In this document: positions 6,319 through 12,038 of the stretch, piece by piece | How the letters are laid out: every line of letters begins with the position of its first letter | How positions within the stretch are numbered: the first letter of the stretch is position 1 | Source: JBQCDV01 sp051960855 | Lineage (GTDB): Bacteria; Actinomycetota; Actinomycetes; JAJZTN01 | Direction of reading: 5' to 3' | DNA: 15,084 nt | NCBI GenBank assembly: GCA_051960855.1 | Contig: JBQCDV010000112.1 | Span: 1 to 15,084 of the forward strand | The notes under the pieces: model-generated | The model's input: the letters and a program-made list of their open reading frames with translations, nothing else | What the model was told of the DNA's origin: nothing | Databases searched by the model: none | Position numbers and translations under genes: made by a program

Positions 6319-7188
6319 TCAGACGCCCATCGGGTGCCACACGGTCTTGGTCTCGAGGACCGCCAGCAGCCGCTCTAGGCTGGGGGCAGCCACGAAGTCC
6401 TCGGGCGCGTCGGCCGGCCGGGGCCGCAGCACCCGCTTGAGGTTGTCCGCAGCAGCCCGCTCGAGCTCCACCGCCAGGTCGGTCGATGCTCCCGTCAGGT
6501 CGATGGCGTTGACGTCGAGGTGCGAGGCGAGCCACGGGGCGACCTCGGCGGTGCGGCCGGTGAGCACGTTGACGACCCCACCCGGAACGTCGCTGGTGGC
6601 CAGCACCTCGGTGAGCGTCACCGCGGGCAGGGGGCGCTGCTCACTGGCCAGCAGGACCGCGGTGCAGCCGGTGGCAAGGACCGGGGCAAGGACGGAGACC
6701 AGCCCCAGCAGCGAGGACTCCTGCGGAGCCAGCACCGCGACCACGCCGGTCGGCTCGGGCACGGAGAAGTCGAAGTAGGGACCGGCGACAGGGTTGGTGC
6801 CTCCGGCGACGGCGGCGAGCTTGTCGGTCCATCCGGCGTACCAGACCCACCGGTCGATCGCGGCGCCGACGACGTCGAGCGCGGCCTCCGGCTCCAGGCC
6901 CTCAGCGGCGGCGACCTCCTCGGCGAACTGCCCGGCGCGGCCCTCCATCAGCTCGGCCACCCGGTAGAGCACCTGGCCGCGGTTGTAGGCCGTGGCCTGC
7001 GACCACTTCCCGAACGCCGCCCGCGCGGCCACGACCGCATCGCGAGCGTCCTTGCGCGAGGCCTGCGCCGCGTTGGCGAGGAAGTCGCCGTCGGCGTCGA
7101 CGACCTCGTAGGAGCGACCGGACTCGCTGCGCGGGAAAGCGCCGCCGATGAAGAGCTTGTAGGTCTTGCGGACGGCCAGCCGGCTCAT
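6319..7188 (-). CDS. Truncated aldehyde dehydrogenase homologue lacking the catalytic domain
   Basis: A 289-residue member of the aldehyde dehydrogenase superfamily; full-length enzymes have about 480-500. The N-terminal half aligns with its neighbour: KLFIGGAFPRSESGRSYEVV, then FGKWSQATAYNRGQVLYRVAELM, APQESSLLGL where the active enzyme has IPWNFPLLML, LAPVLATGCTAVLLAS, GVVNVLTG and IDLTGAST. After that point the ELGGK segment with the general-base Glu and the NQGxxC segment with the catalytic Cys are missing. The protein ends in an Arg/Pro-rich stretch and KTVWHPMGV. It should therefore be unable to oxidise aldehydes. Its ATG overlaps the stop of the complete enzyme as ATGA, so the two are translationally coupled. 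A structural, partner or regulatory role is inferred. The frame has no internal stop or frameshift, which argues against a simple pseudogene. Confidence 0.85.
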   Translation of the reverse strand: MSRLAVRKTYKLFIGGAFPRSESGRSYEVVDADGDFLANAAQASRKDARDAVVAARAAFGKWSQATAYNRGQVLYRVAELMEGRAGQFAEEVAAAEGLEPEAALDVVGAAIDRWVWYAGWTDKLAAVAGGTNPVAGPYFDFSVPEPTGVVAVLAPQESSLLGLVSVLAPVLATGCTAVLLASEQRPLPAVTLTEVLATSDVPGGVVNVLTGRTAEVAPWLASHLDVNAIDLTGASTDLAVELERAAADNLKRVLRPRPADAPEDFVAAPSLERLLAVLETKTVWHPMGV

Positions 7189-8678
7189 CGGGTGGCTCCC
7201 TTCGCTCCTGCGCCCGCCGCAGCGGCGTCGTTCGGGATGGGGGCGGGGGAGAGGTAGGGCAGCAGGCCGTGCCGCCCACCCTCGCGGCCGTAGCCAGACT
7301 CCTTGTAGCCGCCGAAGGGGCTGGTCGGGTCGAACCGGTTGAAGGTGTTGGCCCACACGACGCCGGCGCGCAGCTGGTTGGCGACCCAGAGGATCCGTGA
7401 GCCCTTCTCCGACCAGACGCCGGCGGAGAGTCCGTAGGGGGTGTTGTTGGCCTTCTCGACGGCTTCGGCAGGAGTGCGGAAGGTGAGCACCGCCAGCACC
7501 GGCCCAAAGACCTCCTCGCGCGCGATGCGGTGCGCCTGTGTCACGCCCGTGAAGACCGTCGGCGGGAACCAGAAGCCCTGCTGCGGCAGCTGGCACGCCG
7601 GTGACCAGCGGGCGGCGCCCTCGCTGTCGCCGGCGTCGGTGAGTTCGCGGATCCGGGCGAGCTGGGCGGCGGAGTTGATGGCGCCGATGTCGGTGTTCTT
7701 GTCCATCGGGTCACCCAGCCGCAGCGTGGCCAGCCGCCGCTGCAGCGAGTCCATCACCTGGTCGTAGACGCTCTCCTGCACCAGCAGTCGCGACCCCGCG
7801 CAGCAGACATGCCCCTGGTTGAAGAAGATGCCGGTGACGATGCCCTCGACGGCCTGGTCGATGGGCGCGTCGTCGAAGACGATGTTGGCGCCCTTGCCGC
7901 CCAGCTCGAGCGTGACTTTCGAACGGCGCCCTGCGACTTCCCGAGCGATCGCCTTGCCGACCTCCGTCGACCCCGTGAACGCGATCTTGTCCACGTCGGG
8001 ATGCTCGACGAGCAGCCGTCCGGTGTCGCCGGCGCCCGTGAGGATGTTGACGACACCGGGCGGCAGGTCAGCCTGCTGGCAGATCTCGGCGAAGAGCAGC
8101 GCGGTCAGCGGCGTGGTCTCGGCCGGCTTGAGCACGACGGTGTTGCCGGTCGCGAGGGCCGGGGCGATCTTCCACGCCAGCATGAGCAGCGGGAAGTTCC
8201 ACGGGATGATCTGCGCGGCCACGCCGAGGGAGCGGGGGTCGCCCCCCAGGCCGGCATGGTCGAGCTTGTCGGCCCAGCCGGCGTAGTAGAAGAAGTGCGC
8301 GGCGACCAGCGGCAGGTCGACGTCCCGCGACTCCTTGATGGGCTTGCCGTTGTCCAGGGTCTCGGCGACGGCCAGCTCGCGGGACCGCTCCTGGATGAGG
8401 CGGGCGATGCGGAAGAGGTACTTCCCGCGCTCAGCGCCCGGCAGCTTGGACCACACCTGCTCATAGGCGCGGCGGGCGGCGGTGACGGCGCGGTCGACGT
8501 CGTCGGCTCCGGCCTCGGCGACCTCGGTCAGCACCTCCTCGGTCGCGGGGTTGATGCTCTTGAAGGCCTGGCCGCTCTGGGCCTCGCTGAACTGACCGTC
8601 GATGAAGAGGCCGTAGCTGGAGGCGATGTCCACCACCGAGCGGGACTCGGGGGCGGGGGCGTAGTCGAAGGCACTCAC
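7185..8678 (-). CDS. Aldehyde dehydrogenase, NAD(P)-dependent
   Basis: A 497-residue full-length cytosolic enzyme that oxidises an aldehyde to the acid. Diagnostic parts are IPWNFP (158-163, with N161 that stabilises the transition state), KPAETTP (184-190), FTGSTEVG (234-241, cofactor site), LELGGK with general base E258, and FNQGHVCCAGSR with catalytic C292, then EEVFGPVLAV near the C-terminus. The GTG start at 8676-8678 follows deoC by 42 bp and has only a weak AGGA-like site. Directly downstream of deoC, the natural substrate is probably acetaldehyde released from deoxyribose 5-phosphate (inference from context). The final codons overlap the truncated homologue by 4 bp. Catalytic identity is firm; the aldehyde is not proven. 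Confidence 0.92.
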   Translation of the reverse strand: MSAFDYAPAPESRSVVDIASSYGLFIDGQFSEAQSGQAFKSINPATEEVLTEVAEAGADDVDRAVTAARRAYEQVWSKLPGAERGKYLFRIARLIQERSRELAVAETLDNGKPIKESRDVDLPLVAAHFFYYAGWADKLDHAGLGGDPRSLGVAAQIIPWNFPLLMLAWKIAPALATGNTVVLKPAETTPLTALLFAEICQQADLPPGVVNILTGAGDTGRLLVEHPDVDKIAFTGSTEVGKAIAREVAGRRSKVTLELGGKGANIVFDDAPIDQAVEGIVTGIFFNQGHVCCAGSRLLVQESVYDQVMDSLQRRLATLRLGDPMDKNTDIGAINSAAQLARIRELTDAGDSEGAARWSPACQLPQQGFWFPPTVFTGVTQAHRIAREEVFGPVLAVLTFRTPAEAVEKANNTPYGLSAGVWSEKGSRILWVANQLRAGVVWANTFNRFDPTSPFGGYKESGYGREGGRHGLLPYLSPAPIPNDAAAAGAGAKGATR

Positions 8679-8720
8679 GGGATCGTCCTGTCGCTTGCCG
8701 TCAGTCTGCGGTCAGTCGGG

Positions 8721-9680
8721 CTAGTCAAGGGTCACGTAGTCGGGGCCGGAGTAGACGCCCGTGCGCAGCTTCTGCCGCTGCAGCAGCAGGTCGTTGAGCA
8801 GGCTCGAGGCGCCGAAGCGGAACCAGTCGGCGTCCAGCCAGTCCTCGCCTACCGTCTCGTTGACGAGAACCAGCTGCTTGATGGCGTCCTTGGTGGTGCG
8901 GATGCCGCCGGCGGGCTTGACGCCGATCTGTCGCCCGGTCGCCTCGCGGAAGTCGCGGACGGCCTCGAGCATGACCAGCAGCACCGGCGCCGTGGCCGCG
9001 GGAGAGATCTTGCCGGTCGACGTCTTGATGAAGTCCGCGCCGCCGAGCATCGCCAGCCACGAGGCGCGGCGGACGTTGTCGTAGGTGGCCAGCTCGCCCG
9101 TCTCGAGGATCACCTTCAGATGCGCGTCGCCGCAGGCCTGCTTGACCGCCTGGATCTGCTCGAGGACAGTGCCGTACCTGCCCGACAGGAAGGCTCCGCG
9201 GTCGATGACCATGTCGACCTCGTCCGCACCCGCCTCGACGGCGAACCGGGTGTCGGCGAGCTTGACCTCGAGGTTCGCTCGGCCGGAGGGGAAGACCGTG
9301 GCCACACTCGCGACCTTGACGGTGCTGCCGCGTAGCGCCTGCTTGGCCGTGGCGACGAGGTCGGGGTAGACGCACACCGCGGCGACGGGCGGGCAGGACG
9401 GGTCGGTCGGGTCGGGACGCTGCGCCTTCGCCGACAGCGCCCGCACCTTGCCCTCGGTGTCGGCGCCCTCGAGCGTCGTGAGATCGACCATCCGGATGGC
9501 CAGGTCGATGGCGTAGGCCTTGGCGGTCGTTTTGATCGAGCGGGTGGCCAGCGCTGCGGCCCTCGCCTCCGCGCCCACCTGGTCCACGCCGGGCAGCCCG
9601 TGCAGGAACCGCGTGAGCGAGGCCTCGGAGGAGGTCACGTCGCTTGTCGCGAGCGCCGCGGCGGCGGAAGTCGTGGTCAC
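8721..9680 (-). CDS. deoC: Deoxyribose-phosphate aldolase
   Basis: A class I aldolase of 319 residues that splits 2-deoxyribose 5-phosphate into glyceraldehyde 3-phosphate and acetaldehyde. The catalytic residues are visible: Schiff-base lysine K219 in DFIKTSTGK, K255 in GVKPAGGIR and D156 in DEVDMVID. VATVFPSGR near 126-134 is also a family motif. At ~320 residues it is of the longer type, with an N-terminal extension of about 60 residues compared with short bacterial forms. The GTG start lacks a ribosome site, but TAGACT lies 6 nt upstream, the layout of a leaderless transcript. It heads a minus-strand run with the two aldehyde dehydrogenase genes and probably the MFS gene, and is divergent from the PH-domain gene. 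Confidence 0.95.
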   Translation of the reverse strand: MTTTSAAAALATSDVTSSEASLTRFLHGLPGVDQVGAEARAAALATRSIKTTAKAYAIDLAIRMVDLTTLEGADTEGKVRALSAKAQRPDPTDPSCPPVAAVCVYPDLVATAKQALRGSTVKVASVATVFPSGRANLEVKLADTRFAVEAGADEVDMVIDRGAFLSGRYGTVLEQIQAVKQACGDAHLKVILETGELATYDNVRRASWLAMLGGADFIKTSTGKISPAATAPVLLVMLEAVRDFREATGRQIGVKPAGGIRTTKDAIKQLVLVNETVGEDWLDADWFRFGASSLLNDLLLQRQKLRTGVYSGPDYVTLD

Positions 9681-9686
9681 CGCCGG

Positions 9687-9692
9687 AGTCTA
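9687..9692 (-). promoter_or_regulatory. Candidate -10 box TAGACT for leaderless deoC transcript
   Basis: TAGACT fits the actinobacterial TANNNT form and ends 6 nt before the deoC GTG, placing the transcription start at or next to the start codon. No clear -35 box is seen. The absence of a ribosome site supports leaderless translation. Confidence 0.4.
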
Positions 9693-9701
9693 CGGCGGCT
9701 G

Positions 9702-9743
9702 CCGACGTCGCAGGGGACGCGCGCCTGAGCCGCGCCCGACGTC
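9702..9743. repeat. Two CCGACGTC copies in the deoC / PH-gene divergent gap
   Basis: CCGACGTC occurs at 9702-9709 and 9736-9743, 34 bp apart on the same strand. Each contains the palindrome GACGTC, and the first extends to CGACGTCG. They sit between the deoC -10 candidate and the ribosome site of the PH-domain gene, a place for a shared regulator. In a 70% GC genome such 8-mers are not rare. Confidence 0.3.
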
Positions 9744-9758
9744 AGGGAGACTGCGCGG

Positions 9759-10361
9759 GTGGCACCAGAACGCTTCCGCTCGCTCGGCGCGGTCGTCCTC
9801 TCCTACGCCTGGTACGTCGTCGCCGTCTTTGTCGTCATCGACGAGATCCGGCTGGCCCAGCGCGGCCAGGGTGGCGACGGGCGAGAGGTCTTCCTGCGCT
9901 TGGCCGTCGTCGCCTTCGTCACCGCGGTCGTGGTCGCGCTCGCCCACCGCCCCGTGCTGCTCGCCAACGACCGGGGGCTCACCGTGCGCAACGTCGTTCG
10001 GGATGTCCATATCCCCTGGGCGCGCGTCGACGGCTTCTCGACCAAGTGGTCGCTCGCGGTCCTGCTTGACACCGAGCCGAAGGTGCCGGTCTGGGCCGTC
10101 GCAGTGAAGCGCCCCTCCGCGCGCCGCAGCCGCCGGACGCCGTTCGCCGACCGGGTCGGGGTGCCCGTCGAGCGACCCCAGCTCGAGGGTCCCGTCACGA
10201 CCCGGCTCAGTGAGCGGCTGGCGGCTTACCGGCTCAGCGGTCCGTCCCCGTCGGAGGCCGAGCGGCCCGTCGAACGGCGCATCGTGTGGCCGGTCGTCGT
10301 GGCCTTGGTCCTCACTGCGTTGGCTCTCGTCGTTGCGGTGATCCTCTCGGCGGCACGCTGA
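9759..10361 (+). CDS. Membrane protein with PH-like domain
   Basis: A 200-residue protein. Two hydrophobic helices lie at about 9-28 and 46-63. Then comes a stretch with the pattern of small bacterial PH domains: PVLLANDRGLTVRNVVRDVHIPWARVDGF (cut in two as PVLLANDRGLTVRN and VHIPWARVDGF), followed by WSLAVLLD and VPVWAVAVKRP. A final membrane helix is at about 174-197. The linker at 120-170 is charged. The GTG start has GGGAGA at 9745-9750, 8 nt upstream. Proteins of this kind are widespread and uncharacterised in actinobacteria; a specific function is not known. It is divergent from deoC with a 78-bp gap. Downstream lies the decayed Rhs island. Confidence 0.85.
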   Translation: MAPERFRSLGAVVLSYAWYVVAVFVVIDEIRLAQRGQGGDGREVFLRLAVVAFVTAVVVALAHRPVLLANDRGLTVRNVVRDVHIPWARVDGFSTKWSLAVLLDTEPKVPVWAVAVKRPSARRSRRTPFADRVGVPVERPQLEGPVTTRLSERLAAYRLSGPSPSEAERPVERRIVWPVVVALVLTALALVVAVILSAAR

Positions 10362-10802
10362 CCCCCTGTGCACCGGATGGCTCTGACCTCTCTCCGGCCT
10401 CTTTGACCGATTTTGCGCGATCTGCCTCCGGCGGCTGTCACCGACCCTAAGGGCGCGACCAGCTACGGCTACGGCAGCGACGCCAACGGGACCACGACTG
10501 TCGATGAGGCGGGAGAGCCGACGGGGCAGGAGTACGACGGCGGTCAGCGGGCAGGCCGACCCCGGTGCGTGGTTGGCGTGGTCGCAGACGGAAGACGTCC
10601 TGGGGCGGGTGCGCAAGGAGTGGACGCTGGCGCACCCCTTCACCGACGGAGCCGACGCCACCGCCGACATCGGGGGATGGGCTCTCCTGCGACCGGGCCT
10701 ACCGCTACGACGGCGCCGGAAGCTTGGTCACGGTCAACGACCGCACCGCGGCCGCGACCGGCGGCGTGGTCGACGACCCCTCCACCGACACCACCGGATG
10801 GC

Positions 10803-11167
10803 GATGGGCCAGAAAGAAGGGCCACTGGGCCAGCCACCACGAGCTTGACATTGCATTGACCGCCCTTACCTTGGTCCCCGGCCTCGGAGAGGTCGCTCCT
10901 GCGGCGATGGTGGCGCGCTTCGCGCGGCTTGCGCAGGTGACGGAGAGATGGGGAAGGTTCAAATCTCACCTACATAGCGGGCAGGGCGTTCTTAGAATCG
11001 GTAGTGGCCGAACTTCCTTCGGGCGTCAAAGGAAGTATTGGGAGAAGTTGGGGCCAGTTAAGCGCCAGTTTGCAAGATTCCACGGTCACTTCGAGCGAAG
11101 GTATGGCGGAGTGGACTTCCATACGCGTCAACGCTCCTACAACTGGACATGGTGGAAGCGGGGATAG
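10803..11167 (+). other. Toxin-like C-terminal module of the Rhs remnant
   Basis: About 120 residues read in one open frame. They start with a basic ARKKGHWASHHELD stretch and a hydrophobic segment (IALTALTLVPGLGEVAPAAM). The latter resembles the pre-toxin hydrophobic regions found between Rhs cores and toxin tips. A basic, aromatic region follows, with GQGVLRIGSGR, FHGHFERRYGGVDFH and a Trp-rich end NWTWW. I do not recognise the toxin family. Clustered His, Arg and Asp residues would suit a nuclease, but that is a guess. The stop lies 2 nt before the probable immunity gene, the usual toxin-immunity order. The second half has clearly lower GC than the flanking genes. Confidence 0.5.
11160..11164 (+). 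promoter_or_regulatory. GGGGA ribosome site for the probable immunity gene
   Basis: GGGGA lies 5 nt before GTG at 11170, inside the last codons of the toxin-like frame. It favours the GTG over an in-frame ATG at 11149, which has no such site, and implies coupled translation. Confidence 0.35.
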
Positions 11168-11169
11168 GA

Positions 11170-11550
11170 GTGCAACGAGAACAAGCTGTTGACGTCATTC
11201 GCTCGTCGCTCCGGCGTGACGGCAGAGATGATGTGGATGCGCGTGTGGCGGGCGATCGTGAGATCCGTCTCTCGAAATTGGGCGAACTTCGTTGGGTGGA
11301 GATTGTCCTCTACAACGACGGTGCCTTCGAGCTGCGGGATAGCGACTACTACAGCATGATGTATTTTGAGTACGAAACGGCGCAACAGCCCCAGGCGGTC
11401 GGCTTGCTGGTGCAACTCGCGGTCAGGATACTGGACGGCGACTTCGAGGCACGATCCCACTCCTTCTTATTTCGCCAGAAGCGGGAGAGATTTGTGACTT
11501 ATCAAGGCGAACGATATTGGCTTACTCGTAGTGAGCGCGGGCGCGCATGA
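11170..11550 (+). CDS. Probable immunity protein of the Rhs toxin module
   Basis: A 126-residue, probably cytosolic, mixed alpha/beta protein with no signal peptide or membrane helix. It shows LSKLGELRWVEIVLYNDG, then a DSDYYSMMYFEYET stretch, then LLVQLAVRILDGDFEARSHS and YQGERYWLTR at the end. No family is recognised with certainty. Position immediately after the toxin-like module, size and low GC fit an immunity protein. Hand counts give 32/60 G+C at 11341-11400 and 27/60 at 11461-11520, against 46/60 at 12721-12780. A TTA leucine codon at 11467-11469 is notable in this GC-rich setting. The frame is intact while the Rhs core upstream is broken, as expected if protection is still useful. 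The ATG at 11149 would add seven residues. Confidence 0.55.
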   Translation: MQREQAVDVIRSSLRRDGRDDVDARVAGDREIRLSKLGELRWVEIVLYNDGAFELRDSDYYSMMYFEYETAQQPQAVGLLVQLAVRILDGDFEARSHSFLFRQKRERFVTYQGERYWLTRSERGRA

Positions 11551-11795
11551 CCTCTGGGAATGCCGTCGGCATCGGTGGTAGCACGGCCAACACGCAGCTT
11601 GCTGACCGTGGCCCCCGGCATGGACTCATACAGGTCGACGGACTCGCCGGGCGATCGCACGGAGGTGTTCCGACGCCGCATTATAGGTTTCAGCCGAGGA
11701 GCGCGATGAGCAGGCATGGGTGGGGAAAGTCCAGCCGGGAAGTCTACGCGATGACGCACGCTCACCGCCGCATGGTGGCACGGTTCCTTCGATGA
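11547..11795 (+). CDS. Doubtful small reading frame linking two ATGA overlaps
   Basis: An 82-codon frame whose ATG overlaps the stop of the probable immunity gene as ATGA and whose own stop overlaps the next ATG the same way. That arrangement is what coupled genes look like. However, the product is an irregular Gly/Arg/His/Ser-rich chain with no hydrophobic core or recognisable motif, and there is no ribosome site. The minus strand of the same stretch reads more protein-like at 11556-11672. More probably this 240-bp stretch is decayed sequence. Confidence 0.2.
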   Translation: MTSGNAVGIGGSTANTQLADRGPRHGLIQVDGLAGRSHGGVPTPHYRFQPRSAMSRHGWGKSSREVYAMTHAHRRMVARFLR

Positions 11796-12038
11796 GCATC
11801 GGCAACGACTGGGATGAGGGGTTTTTGCAAGATTCCGAATTAGCGGATCTGCGGGCGGATAGGTTCCTGTACCGCGGCCAGCTCTTTCACGCCGTCGAGT
11901 TGCACGATGCTGATCGAGAGTTGGTGCTAAGAGATGCGTTCGCCAACTGGCCTTGACGAGCGGATTGCACAATGGGAAGTCGAGCGCCGGCGTGAAGCGA
12001 TGCACAGCCGCCTTTGCTCGCGACTCAATTCACTCCTA
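11792..12038 (+). pseudogene. Small frameshifted gene fragment abutting the mutase 3' end
   Basis: ATG at 11792 opens a 54-codon frame ending at TGA 11954-11956. It contains NDWDEGFLQDSELADLRADR, FLYRGQLFHAVELHDADREL and VLRDAFANW. Within it the +1 frame continues as LDERIAQWEVERRREAMHSR and then LCSRLNSLLQAERLG, a convincing amphipathic helix. Joined through one frameshift they make a plausible small protein of about 80 residues, possibly a second immunity-type gene. Its 3' end then runs into the convergent mutase gene, whose stop is at 12036-12038, so it appears truncated there. No ribosome site precedes the ATG. Function is unknown. Confidence 0.4.

Larger units (their letters stand above)
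10407..11167 (+). pseudogene. Rhs/YD-repeat protein remnant, frame-broken, with intact toxin-like C-terminus
   Basis: Rhs-like protein sequence is spread over three reading frames. The first frame holds VTDPKGATSYGYGSDANG (about 10437-10490). The next holds ADPGAWLAWSQTEDVLGRV followed by RKEWTLAHPFTDGADATADI (about 10555-10672). The third holds DRAYRYDGAGSLVTVNDRT (about 10690-10746), a clear YD-type repeat, and stays open to TAG at 11165-11167. A stop at 10404 in the first frame and the lack of any start region show that the N-terminal bulk is gone. The conserved Rhs core end (the RYYDP...GRF...DP region) is also missing, so an internal deletion has joined a YD repeat to the C-terminal module. 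Intact relatives are very large secreted or surface proteins that deliver a variable C-terminal toxin. Confidence 0.7.

Noticed and set aside
4952..6778. A 608-codon open frame on plus opposite the MFS gene
   Set aside because: Its product is a long charged Arg/Glu/Asp chain with no fold-like pattern. It is the antisense shadow of the MFS and aldehyde dehydrogenase genes, which have clear family motifs.
6319..7596. A longer 425-codon form of the truncated aldehyde dehydrogenase
   Set aside because: The extra N-terminal 136 codons are an out-of-frame reading of the full-length aldehyde dehydrogenase gene. The ATG at 7188 with its ATGA overlap is the natural start.
7809..9335. A 508-codon open frame on plus opposite deoC and the aldehyde dehydrogenase
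   Set aside because: Composition is typical of GC-rich antisense frames (Gly, Leu, Val, Asp, Glu, Gln runs), with no motif. The minus-strand genes are certain.
10385..10420. Short inverted repeat CCGGA/TCCGG after the PH-domain gene as a terminator
   Set aside because: Only 5 bp of stem with a 16-nt loop and no U-run; not distinguishable from chance in this base composition.
10362..12038. Insertion sequence or prophage as the carrier of the island
   Set aside because: No transposase, integrase, terminal inverted repeats or flanking direct repeats could be found by eye. The content is Rhs remnant and small genes only.
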